From positions 1 through 37,142 of the forward strand of contig JAFEDJ010000017.1 of the NCBI GenBank assembly GCA_018241685.1: a stretch of 37,142 bases of DNA, in the 5' to 3' direction. Origin of the DNA: Pseudomonadota bacterium. Its GTDB lineage: Bacteria; Pseudomonadota; Gammaproteobacteria; Burkholderiales; Rhodocyclaceae. The stretch's first letter is position 1; the number at the start of each line of letters is the position of its first letter. Shown piece after piece: positions 17,644 to 25,801 of the stretch. The notes beneath the pieces were generated by a model. That model worked only from the letters and a program-made list of their open reading frames with translations, was not told the origin of the DNA and made no database searches. A program made the translations under genes and the position numbers.

Positions 17644-18660
17644 ATGACCGATCAATATAAGATCTCCCTCGCAGCCGGGGACACAAGCTTTCCTTGTGAG
17701 GAAGGCGATACGCTGCTCCGCGCCAGCCTACGCCAAGGCCTCGGACTCGCCTACGAATGCAACGTGGGCGCCTGCGGCTCCTGCAAGTTCGACCTGCTCG
17801 AAGGCGAGGTGGCCGACCTATTCCCCGAAGCACCGGGCCTTCGCCCGAAGGAAAGGGAGAAAGGCAAACGGTTGGCCTGCCAGTGCGTCCCTTTGAGCAA
17901 TTGCACCATCAAGATCCGTAGCGGCCCCGAATATGTCAGCACCATCCGGCCCGCCCGGATCAACGCCCGTTGCAGTAGCCGGCTCGCAGTGACCCCGGAT
18001 ATGGCGATCTTCAGCTTCGCAACCGACCTGCCTACCGAGTTCCTCGCTGGGCAATATGCAATGCTGTCCATTCCCGGAGTGGGCCAGACCCGGGCTTATT
18101 CCATGTCCAACCTGCCCAACCAGGACGGCAACTGGGAATTCATTATCCGACGCGTGCCGGAAGGCAAGGTCAGCAGCTTCCTGTTCGACACCCTTGAGGT
18201 GGGGGACGAAATCAGTATCGACGGCCCCTACGGCATCGCCTACCTGCGCCAAGACGCTCCACGCCGGATCGTCGGCATCGCGGGCGGCTCTGGACTCGCG
18301 CCGGTGCTGTCTATCATGAGGGCCAGTGCCGGCTTGCCAAACACTCACGGTATGCCTGTCATGCTGTTCGGCGGTCGAACGCCCCGGGACATCCCGGACG
18401 TGGCGAAGCTGATGGAAGGCTCCGGCGCCGGTATTGTCTTTAATCCCATCATCTCTGCTCCGGACGCGGATGCCGCTACTGCCTGGACCGGCGATACCGG
18501 CTTCGTGCACGAATTCATCGAATCCAGACTGGCCGGCCCCCTAGCAGACAATGAGTACTACCTCGCGGGCCCTCCCCCCATGATCGAGTCCGTCGTCCGC
18601 CTGCTGGTGTCCGATCATAAGGTTCCCGCCAACCAGATCCACTTCGATCGATTCTTCTAA
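17644..18660 (+). CDS. Dioxygenase ferredoxin reductase (2Fe-2S, FAD)
   Basis: A 338-aa iron-sulfur flavoprotein. The N-terminal plant-type 2Fe-2S domain has Cys39, Cys44, Cys47 and Cys79. It is followed by an FAD-binding domain with RAYSMSN and an NAD domain with IAGGSGLAPVLS, ending in YYLAGPPPMIE. It takes electrons from NADH and passes them to the Rieske ferredoxin encoded 26 bases downstream, which reduces the oxygenase. This reductase type plus a separate Rieske ferredoxin corresponds to the three-component naphthalene-dioxygenase (class III) arrangement. A GGAG ribosome site precedes the ATG. Confidence 0.9.
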   Translation: MTDQYKISLAAGDTSFPCEEGDTLLRASLRQGLGLAYECNVGACGSCKFDLLEGEVADLFPEAPGLRPKEREKGKRLACQCVPLSNCTIKIRSGPEYVSTIRPARINARCSSRLAVTPDMAIFSFATDLPTEFLAGQYAMLSIPGVGQTRAYSMSNLPNQDGNWEFIIRRVPEGKVSSFLFDTLEVGDEISIDGPYGIAYLRQDAPRRIVGIAGGSGLAPVLSIMRASAGLPNTHGMPVMLFGGRTPRDIPDVAKLMEGSGAGIVFNPIISAPDADAATAWTGDTGFVHEFIESRLAGPLADNEYYLAGPPPMIESVVRLLVSDHKVPANQIHFDRFF

Positions 18661-18686
18661 AAATCTCCTGACCACTGGAAAACACC

Positions 18687-18995
18687 ATGGCTTTTCTTCC
18701 CCTCTGCACGACCGACGAAATCGAAGCCGGAGCTTCTCTTCGCGTAGAGCCAGACAATCTCCCTCCCCTGGCCATCTTCAACCTCGATGGCGAATACTTC
18801 GTCATTAACGACACCTGCAGTCATGGTGATGCATCTCTGTGCGACGGCGAGATCGAGGACGGCGAAGTCGAATGTCCCTGGCACAACGCAAAGTTCTGCA
18901 TCAAGACCGGCAAAGCCCTCACCTTCCCAGCAGTCGAAGCACAAAAGACTTACCTCACACGAGTCGTGGATGGGAAAGTCGGCATCGAAGTCTGA
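18687..18995 (+). CDS. Rieske-type ferredoxin of the dioxygenase
   Basis: A 102-aa soluble electron carrier with the Rieske ligands Cys44-x-His46 (CSHG) and Cys63-x2-His66 (CPWHNAKF). It shuttles electrons from the reductase to the alpha subunit. It is the last intact gene of the operon. Fifteen or so bases after its stop begins the end of an ISAs1-type element, so any genes or terminator that once followed have been cut away. GGAAAA lies upstream of the ATG. Confidence 0.92.
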   Translation: MAFLPLCTTDEIEAGASLRVEPDNLPPLAIFNLDGEYFVINDTCSHGDASLCDGEIEDGEVECPWHNAKFCIKTGKALTFPAVEAQKTYLTRVVDGKVGIEV

Positions 18996-19009
18996 GCCCT
19001 CCGCTGCAA

Positions 19010-19280
19010 AGGGCAGTCGCACCTTCACGTCATAAAGCCGATCAGTTCAGCACGGAACCTATCGGAAGTGGCGGCCAGCATCCGTTGGGTCTTGATGCTG
19101 CCCTTGCGTGCCGTGTTCAGGCGGAGCAGGTTCATCACGATGTGGCGAACGATGGCGAGGTCGCTGGCGGCAAATCCTATGCGCACGGTGGACTGGGCCT
19201 CACCGAACTGGACGTCGAGGCACCAATGAAGGCGGTTTTCGATTTCCCAGTGGCTTCGCACCGCATGTGCAATCCGTGTG
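19010..19280 (-). pseudogene. ISAs1-family transposase, C-terminal fragment
   Basis: The minus-strand frame ending at 19025 contains AVRSHWEIENRLHWCLDV and IVRHIVMNLLRL, the conserved C-terminal region of ISAs1-type DDE transposases. About 85 residues remain. The 5' part is replaced by the IS66 element starting at 19281. A GGGCAGTCGCAC stretch near 19012-19023 resembles an ISAs1-type terminal repeat, so the true element end is probably about 19010. Confidence 0.75.
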
Positions 19281-19313
19281 GTTAGCCCCCGGCAATCCCA
19301 TCTTGACCGCGCC

Positions 19314-20818
19314 TCAGGCTGAATCCGGCCGCCACCGATGCGGCAACAACTCCCCGATCCGGCTTTGTGGCTGAGTCGGCAAGCGGGTGAGAACATCCTT
19401 CAAGTAGGCATAGGGCTCATGCTCATTCAGGCGCGCCGACTGGATCAGGCTCATGATCGCTGCCGCGCGCTTGCCGGCGCGCAGCGATCCGGCAAAGAGC
19501 CAGTTCTTGCGGCCAATGGCAATCGGCCGGATCTGGTTCTCGATCCAGTTGTTGTCGATGGGCACGCGCCCATCCGTCAGGTAATGGGTCAGCGCCGCCC
19601 AGCGCTTGAGGGTGTAGTCGATGGCTTTGGCGCTGGATGACCCGTTGGAATCTTGCCCCGACAGGCCAGCAGCCAGGCTTTCAAGTCCTCCAGCAGCGGC
19701 CGGGCACGCGTTTCTCGCAGCGCCTGGCGGGCTTCGGCCTTCAGCTCCCGCGCTTCTTGCTCGATGCCGTAGAGGGCGGCGATCCGCTCCAGCGCCTCGC
19801 CGGCGATCTGGCTCTGCCCGTGCTCCTGAAGCTCGAAGAACTTGCGTCGGGCGTGGGCCATGCAGCCCGCTTCCGTGACGCCTTTGGCGATCAAGGCCTT
19901 GTAGCCCGCGTAATCGTCGCAGACGAGGGTGCCGCGCCAGTCGCCGAGGAAGTCCTGGGCGTGCTTGCCGGCGCGGCTGTCGGCAAAGTCGTAGATGACC
20001 GCCCGGACCGGATCGTGGGCACCGATGCTGTAGGACCACAGATAGGCCCGGTGGGTCTTGCCGGCCCCGGGGTCGAGCATGGCCACCGGCGTCTCGTCGG
20101 CATGCAGTACCGGGAAGGCGAGGAGTTCTGCCTTCAGCGCATCGGCCAGGGGCTGCAACTGCACGCCCATCTGACCGACCCACTGGGCGAGCGTGGATTG
20201 AGGGATGGCGAGCCCCGCCCGGCCGAAGATGCCTTCCTGGCGGTAGAGCGGCAGATGATCCTGGTACTTGGCCACCAGCACCTGGGCGAGCAGCCCGGTG
20301 GTGGGAATGCCCTTGTCGATCACATGGGCCGGCACCGGGGCCTGGATGAGCGTTTCGCACACCTGGCAAACCCATTTGCCGCGGAGGTGGCGCTCGACGC
20401 TGAAGGTGCCGGGGGTGTAGTCGAGCTTCTCCGCCACGTCCTCGCCGATGCGTTTCATCTGGCAGCCACAGGCGCAGAGGGTGGAGTCCGGTTCGTGATG
20501 GATCTCGGTGCGGGGCAGATCGGGCGGCAACGGCTTACGTTTCGCCTGGCCCTTGGCCGCAGATGGTTTGCCGGAGAGCTGTTCGAGCTCTTCGGTCATC
20601 GCGGCGAGGTCTGCTTCGACCGTCTCCTCGAACAGTTGGGCCTGCTCCGCTGGCAGGCGCTCGGTCTTTACGCCAAAGCGCCAACGCTTGTGCAGCGCCA
20701 GTTCGTGAGTGAGCTGGTCGATCTTGCTCTGGCGCCAGGTGAGCTCCCGATCCTGCGCAATGAGCAGCTGACGGAGGGCGTCGGCGTCGAGTTCGTGGAG
20801 GTTGGTAGGGAGCGCCAT
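19314..20818 (-). pseudogene. tnpC: IS66 transposase TnpC, frameshifted
   Basis: The DDE transposase of IS66. The first part runs in one frame from about 20818 (MALPTNLHELDADALRQL) through a zinc-finger-like ACGC segment and the catalytic aspartates in HADETPV and VCDDYAGYK. At about 19636-19645 the frame changes: KIPTG in the first frame must join SSSAKAIDYTLKRW in another, consistent with one missing base in GGTCATCC. The remainder, with DNNWIENQIRP (the catalytic glutamate) and WLFAGSLRAGKRAA, is intact to 19314. As read, the enzyme lacks its third acidic residue and should be inactive. A sequencing error is the alternative. Confidence 0.85.
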
Positions 20819-20879
20819 GCGCAGATCATGCCGCTGGCGCAGCGCCACAGCCATCGGGGCAACTCCGGATGGTGGACCG

Positions 20880-21209
20880 TCAAATCATCCGAATTACACC
20901 GTCATCCCCGAGCTGCTGCCAGGGCAGACCGAGCACCAGGGCGTCGAACTGGGCCTGGGAGAGCGTCAGCGCCCCCGTTCCATCGGCCCAGCGGAAGCGC
21001 CCTTGGTGAAGCCGCCGGCAGGCGAGCCAGATTCCCTGGCCGTCATGGATCAGCACCTTCATCCGGGTGCCCCGTTGGTTGGCGAAGAGGTAGGCGTGAT
21101 GGGGGCGCGCTTCGCCGAAGACCTGTACCACCTGAGCGAGAATCGTGTCCATGCCGGCCCGCATGTCGAGCGGAGCCACCGACAGCCATAGCGCTTCGAC
21201 CCGGATCAC
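20880..21209 (-). CDS. tnpB: IS66 accessory protein TnpB
   Basis: About 109 aa of the IS66 Orf2/TnpB family, with MRAGMDT, HHAYLFAN and ALVLGLPWQQLG in order. The preferred start is GTG at 21209, because the GTGA overlap with the tnpA stop couples translation and the family normally begins at this IRVEALW segment. The frame stays open upstream, inside tnpA. The protein is required for IS66 transposition; its mechanism is not well defined. Confidence 0.85.
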   Translation of the reverse strand: MIRVEALWLSVAPLDMRAGMDTILAQVVQVFGEARPHHAYLFANQRGTRMKVLIHDGQGIWLACRRLHQGRFRWADGTGALTLSQAQFDALVLGLPWQQLGDDGVIRMI

Positions 21210-21583
21210 CCGAGCCACTCGCGCAGCCACGCCCCACAGGTAGCGGCCGAGGACGCGGGCCACTCTACCGTGACCACCGAGACACCCTTGCGCAGCTCCA
21301 GTCGGATGGGCGGATCAAGACTATGGGGAAGCTGCACCGGAACAAAGCCGCCCATCGGTTCGGATGCAGCCACCCGTAACGGCAGACAGGACAATTCGGG
21401 CGGATTGATGCCCCGCTCGCGCATCCATCGACGCAGCTGGTTGGCGTTGACGCCATGAGCCAGCGCCACACCGGCCACCGAGGCACCCGGCTTGCCGCAG
21501 GCTTCGATCAAGGATCGCTTGAACTCCTCGGAGTGGGTACGCCGGATCCGGCGAGGCTTCGTGACGTTCATGTAAGTGTCCAC
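21206..21583 (-). CDS. tnpA: IS66 accessory protein TnpA
   Basis: 125 aa (or about 121 from the next methionine at 21571). It has a transposase-8-like helix-turn-helix: RRTHSEEFKRSLIEACGKPG is followed by VALAHGVNANQLRRWMRE. It is first in the tnpABC operon and overlaps tnpB by a GTGA. The protein probably binds the element DNA. The reading frame is complete. Confidence 0.85.
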   Translation of the reverse strand: MDTYMNVTKPRRIRRTHSEEFKRSLIEACGKPGASVAGVALAHGVNANQLRRWMRERGINPPELSCLPLRVAASEPMGGFVPVQLPHSLDPPIRLELRKGVSVVTVEWPASSAATCGAWLREWLG

Positions 21584-21657
21584 TTCTATTGGCTAGTGGA
21601 CACTATGTTTAGCGAGCTAAGGGGCTGGCGGAAGATGAGATGGCCGGGGGCTCACGG

Positions 21658-21956
21658 TTGAATCCGCCCAGTACTGCTCACGCGACTACCAAGCCTTGCT
21701 CGAGCAATTCGGCATGCCGGCTTCGATGAGCCGCAAGGCCAATTGCTGGGACAACGCCCCGATGGAAAGCTTCTGGGGAACGCTGAAGACCGAACTCGTG
21801 CATCACCGGCGATTTGCCAGCCGCGAGCAAGCCCGACAGGAGATCACCGAGTACATCGAAATCTTCTACAACCGGCAGCGAAAGCAGGCTCGACTGGGCT
21901 ACCTGTCAACTGCGTCCTTCCGACAGCAGTACTACACGCAGCAGATGACAGCTTGA
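21658..21956 (+). pseudogene. IS3-family transposase OrfB, C-terminal fragment
   Basis: About 98 codons of an IS3-group integrase-like transposase: SAQYCSRDYQALLEQFGMP, then KANCWDNAPMESFWGTLKTE (with the catalytic glutamate), IFYNRQRKQARLGYLS and a stop. The N-terminal part ends exactly where the IS66 right end begins. No clear right inverted repeat was found after the stop. It cannot be functional. Confidence 0.85.
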
Positions 21957-22186
21957 ATGCTTGGACTCCACGCTTGCCGACCGACCTCACACGTCGCGTC
22001 AGCTTCTTCTTCGCAAGCGTACTCGAGGTCGGAAAAGCTCGATTGCATCGATCAAGGTTTCGTGAGGGAAGGCTCCCCGGCATTGTCGCGCTTACGCGCA
22101 CAGCTTGGGAGGGGCGGCGAATAAATCAGTATTGTCTTAAAGTACCCTGGATACGTGAAAAAATGGGTTACTTATTTTGTATATCG

Positions 22187-22684
22187 TCAGAACTTGGAGT
22201 TCCCCTCGTTCTTGGATAAATCCACGGATTTCATGCCTTCATTTAGTCGATTTAGAAAATGAACAAAGGATACTTTGTCATCAAATCTGAAGCCTGCTAG
22301 AGACAGGCGATAGAACTCATAGAGCCCTGGCTGGAGGCTGTTCCAAAACTCTCGGCCCTTGGGTGTCAGCAGGACAAGCTTGGCTCGGCGGTCACTGGAG
22401 TCGGAAACACGTTTGACATGATCGTCGCGCTCGAGTCGTTTCAATACCCCGTCAAGATTTTGCCGAGTCACAACGAGATATTCTGCAAGTTCAGAAAAAG
22501 GCATGCCTTCGCTAACCTTCGGTCGCGACAAAGCGCCAAGGCAAGCCCACTGGACGGGCGTAACTCCTAGCTCTTTGGTCGCTTGCCGTTCAAGCGTGTT
22601 CCCGAGCTGAAAGAGGCGGAAAAACAGTCGATTATGAATCGACGATACTGCTTGCTCATATTGAGGATCGATGTCTTCAGTCAT
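22187..22684 (-). CDS. MarR-family regulator
   Basis: 165 aa from the ATG at 22684 (an earlier in-frame start at 22732 is possible). The winged-helix region is clear: GVTPVQWACLGALSR, then LAEYLVVTRQNLDGVLKRLE and DSSDRRAKLVLLTPKG, the MarR wing with its DxRRA motif. It lies downstream of the acyl-CoA dehydrogenase remnant on the same strand and next to IS debris, so its original target may be lost. No ribosome site was evident. Confidence 0.85.
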   Translation of the reverse strand: MTEDIDPQYEQAVSSIHNRLFFRLFQLGNTLERQATKELGVTPVQWACLGALSRPKVSEGMPFSELAEYLVVTRQNLDGVLKRLERDDHVKRVSDSSDRRAKLVLLTPKGREFWNSLQPGLYEFYRLSLAGFRFDDKVSFVHFLNRLNEGMKSVDLSKNEGNSKF

Positions 22685-22852
22685 GTGTGGCGAGCTACAG
22701 GTTCGTGTTTGACCGTAGAGAATACAGAGCAAACAGGGGGTGTTTCCTGGAAAGTGACCGTGCCTGAGGGCGACGGAGCCTGATGTGCGCTAAAGCGCAG
22801 CAAACTAGACCCACGTAGCGTTGCAGAATGCATAGACGAGCCTGCTACTCGG

Positions 22853-23840
22853 TCAGAAATACCTCTCGTCCAAGAAGGCCAGTACGGCATGATGTCCGTT
22901 GGCAACAGTATTTGCCAAGCCCTTCGCATTGCTAAGGATGTGATCAGCGTAGAAGCGTGCGGTCTGGAGTTTTGCGAAGAAGAAGCTCTTGTCAGGGCGT
23001 ACGCCTGCTTTTGATCGCGGGAGAATACCTCGATGATAAAGCGCACCCCCGTTTCGAGTGTCTCTACACCTTCCTGCAGCGCAGTTCCGATGGCGATCAA
23101 AGTTGTGTCGGTGCAGTTTCCGTACTGCTCCAAGGTTTCCTTCATTTCGTTGATCAGTTCCTGAATCGATGCGCCATGGTCTTTGGCAATTTTGCGACTG
23201 ATCAGGTCATTGGCTTGGATCCCGATTGTGCCCTCATGAATGGCGGAAATGCGTGAGTCACGGTAATACTGGGCTGCTCCGGTCTCATCAATGAATCCCA
23301 TGCCGCCATGTACGTAAATGCCATTTGAGTAGATGTTAATAGCATTTTTTTTTAGTAAGCCATCCCTTGGCGATCGGCATCAGCAACTCGATTCGGCTCT
23401 GGTGTTTGGCCTTCACCGATTGGTCGCTATGCTCTGCCGCCAAGTCCATCGATACGGCAATCGCGCAGGAAATGGCGCGCATGGCTTCGACTCGGGATTT
23501 CATCGAAAGCAGCATGCGCCGGATATCCGGGTGCTTGATGATGAGAACGCGTTCGCCCGATTTGTCACCGATCTCCGTGCCTTGAATCCGTTCTTTCGCG
23601 TATTCGGCTTCTCGTTAGCTCGTTCACTGATGCCAACACCTTCGAGGCCGACTGCGAATCGGGCAGCATTCATCATGACAAACATATTCTCAAGACCGCG
23701 ATTTTCTTCACCCACGAGGTAAGCGGTCGCCCCGATGTTTTCGCCAAAAGCCATGACGCAGGTCGGACTGGCATGGCCCCCCATCTTGTGCTCGAGAGAA
23801 ATAGCACGGACGTCGTTGGCGGCGCCAAGAGAACCGGCTA
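22853..23840 (-). pseudogene. Acyl-CoA dehydrogenase, truncated and frameshifted
   Basis: Minus-strand remnants, in order, of a large acyl-CoA dehydrogenase of about 600 aa with a C-terminal extension. GSLGAANDVRAISLEHKMGG and ASPTCVMAFGE lie at about 23840-23700; YAKERIQG and IIKHPDIRRMLLSMKSRVEA at about 23610-23500; YVHGGMGFIDETGAAQYYRD near 23300; and FAKLQTARFYADHIL up to the stop at 22853. At least three frame changes are needed: near 23602, in a run of nine A/T bases at 23345-23353, and near 22990. The N-terminal half is missing. It is inactive, although it once could have oxidised a ring or side-chain CoA ester. Confidence 0.85.
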
Positions 23841-24001
23841 TGTCATGTAAGTCCGATAGCCCTGCCTAAACGACCCGGTTTGACGTCATTCGGATGACAT
23901 TAAATATATTCGGCATTAACACACCGAAGACGATCAAACCGTTCAGAGGGAGGGGGCGTTGTCGCCGATTTGAGGCGGCAGTATAAAAAGATGGCTAGAG
24001 C

Positions 24002-25438
24002 TTAGCCGAGCATGTAGATAGATTTGTACTGTTGATAAGCGGCAATCGACTCCGGCCCGAGTTCGCGCCCCAGCCCGCTCGCCTTGATGCCGCCGAACGG
24101 GGCATTCACATCGGGGAGATAGCCGTTGATGCCGATCGTGCCCGACTCGACTCGCCGTGCCAGATTGACGGCCCTGACTCGGTCCTCCGACCAGATGGTG
24201 CCGCCAAGCCCGTATTCCGATTCGCTGGCGATTCGCAGGGCTTCGTCTTCGTTCCCGTAACGGATAATCGACAGGACCGGCCCGAAAATCTCCTCGCGAG
24301 CGATCGTCGCTGAATTGTCCACGTCGGCGAAGACGGTGGGCTGAACGAACCAGCCGCGCTCCTGCATCGCCCGGCCGCCGCCAGCGACCAACCTTGCTTC
24401 ACTTTTGCCTTTGGCAATATAGCCCTCGACCCGGTTGCGGTGCACCGCCGACGCCATCGGACCGATTTGAGTGGCGCGATCCAGTGGGTCCCCCACCACA
24501 AGCGATGAAACGGTGGAGGCGATTGCGTCGACAACCTCCTGGTACCGATTATTTGGAGCCAAGATCCGAGTGCAAGAGAAGCACGCCTGGCCATTGTTGA
24601 GCAGAGAAGTCGACGGGAGCCCTTGCAGCACTTTGTCCAGATCGGCGTCTTCCAGAATGATCGCGGCGGATTTCCCACCGAGTTCTAACGTCACTGGGCG
24701 CAGCAGTCGGCCGCACTCCTGTGCGATGATCCGGCCGGCGCCGGTGGAGCCGGTAAAGGCAACCTTATCGATGCCCGGATGAGACACGAGGTAGGCACCT
24801 ACATCGCGCCCGCCCGGGACCCAGTTAAGCACACCGGGCGGTAACCCGGCCTCCTCGGCAGCCTCGGCAATGATGAAGCTGTCGAGAACGGTTTCCGGCG
24901 AAGGCTTGAGGACGATGGTGCAACCGGCCGCCAGGGCGGGACCGATCTTCATGATCGACAGCGCAACCGGGAAATTCCACGGCACGATTGCCCCCACGAC
25001 GCCAATCGCCTCCTTCCGGACGTGGGAGGTGAAGCCCAGCGGCGATGGGCGCGCTTCCTCGATTTCCTGCACCGCGGCGAGCGCGGCGTAGTAACGCAGC
25101 ACACCGACGACAAATCCGCTTTCCAACTGGGAAGCAACATTGATCGGCATGCCGTTCTGCATACTGACCGTTTGAGCCAACTGCTCTCCCCGCTTTTCGA
25201 TGGCATCTGCAAAACGGTTCAGTGCCGCGCCGCGTTCGGCGGGCGTATAGGTCGCCCACGCAGATTCCTTGAATGCCTTCTGGGCGGCAGCGACAGCGCG
25301 GTCGATGTCGGCCGTGGTGCCTTCCGGACAACTCCCGATCACTTCCTCCGTCGTTGCACTGACGACATCGATTCGGCCGGACGAAGCGGGGTCGACCCAC
25401 TGGCCGCCGATGAAAAACTTACGATGCGTTGTTGCCAT
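24002..25438 (-). CDS. NAD-dependent aldehyde dehydrogenase
   Basis: A 478-aa member of the ALDH superfamily with the NAD-binding PWNFP region (153-157), FTGSTGAGR (228-236), general base Glu252 in LELGGK and nucleophile Cys286 in NNGQACF. The length is normal and GAGGAG lies 10 bases before the ATG. It oxidises an aldehyde to an acid. Divergent from the zinc alcohol dehydrogenase at 25802, it would complete conversion of an alcohol to a carboxylate, as in geraniol or perillyl alcohol oxidation (GeoA/GeoB type) or aromatic alcohol oxidation. Exact substrate unknown. Confidence 0.9.
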   Translation of the reverse strand: MATTHRKFFIGGQWVDPASSGRIDVVSATTEEVIGSCPEGTTADIDRAVAAAQKAFKESAWATYTPAERGAALNRFADAIEKRGEQLAQTVSMQNGMPINVASQLESGFVVGVLRYYAALAAVQEIEEARPSPLGFTSHVRKEAIGVVGAIVPWNFPVALSIMKIGPALAAGCTIVLKPSPETVLDSFIIAEAAEEAGLPPGVLNWVPGGRDVGAYLVSHPGIDKVAFTGSTGAGRIIAQECGRLLRPVTLELGGKSAAIILEDADLDKVLQGLPSTSLLNNGQACFSCTRILAPNNRYQEVVDAIASTVSSLVVGDPLDRATQIGPMASAVHRNRVEGYIAKGKSEARLVAGGGRAMQERGWFVQPTVFADVDNSATIAREEIFGPVLSIIRYGNEDEALRIASESEYGLGGTIWSEDRVRAVNLARRVESGTIGINGYLPDVNAPFGGIKASGLGRELGPESIAAYQQYKSIYMLG

Positions 25439-25801
25439 TTACGATTGCTCCTCGCGTTGATGTTTCCCGTTGTCGATGCGCTGGCTAGCCCCATTGGCAC
25501 CATCGCGATCGATTAAAAATATGCAACAATATCATCTTTAACATCCGCAGCCGAAAGCAAGCAGTCCGAAAGTACTGCTTGCAGAAATTTCAACGCACTA
25601 TCCTTCGCACATTCATCGCGGCTCCGCAGCGAAGACCACCCGGTTAATCTGAAATTTATGGCTCATAGGCCGGTTTCTTCAACAAGCAGACAAAAGCGGA
25701 TCGGTAGAAAAATTCGATTGCAAACCAGCAAATAAATTGGTATGGTTGCGTAATAGTTTGTGAGCTTGTTAGCATCGATCCAGATAATTCAGGAGACAGT
25801 T
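25439..25801. promoter_or_regulatory. Divergent control region of aldehyde and alcohol dehydrogenase genes
   Basis: 363 AT-rich bases without a gene. A sigma70-like sequence toward the alcohol dehydrogenase is TTGCAA (25718-25723), 17 bases, TATGGT (25741-25746), four of six matches in each hexamer. No convincing operator dyad was seen. Confidence 0.4.

Larger units (their letters stand above)
19281..21655 (-). mobile_element. IS66-family insertion sequence, 2375 bp
   Basis: The left end reads GTTAGCCCCCGGCAATCCCA and the right end, reverse complemented, reads GTGAGCCCCCGGCCATCTCA; 21 of the first 24 bases match. Between them lie tnpA, tnpB and a frameshifted tnpC in the standard IS66 order on the minus strand. 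The 8 bases flanking each end (TCCGTGTG and GGTTGAAT) are not identical, so the usual 8-bp target duplication is missing. The flanks are remnants of two different elements, implying deletion or recombination after insertion. Confidence 0.85.

Noticed and set aside
974..18995. Steroid (cholesterol/testosterone) degradation cluster
   Set aside because: The DUF1302/DUF1329/RND genes and the lower pathway occur with steroid genes. However, no KstD, KshA/KshB, HsaA or typical side-chain CoA genes are present, and the Rieske enzyme is an alpha-beta ring dioxygenase.
19637..21379. A 580-codon open frame on the plus strand
   Set aside because: It lies entirely opposite the IS66 tnp genes, has no domain and is explained by the GC-rich third positions of the real genes.
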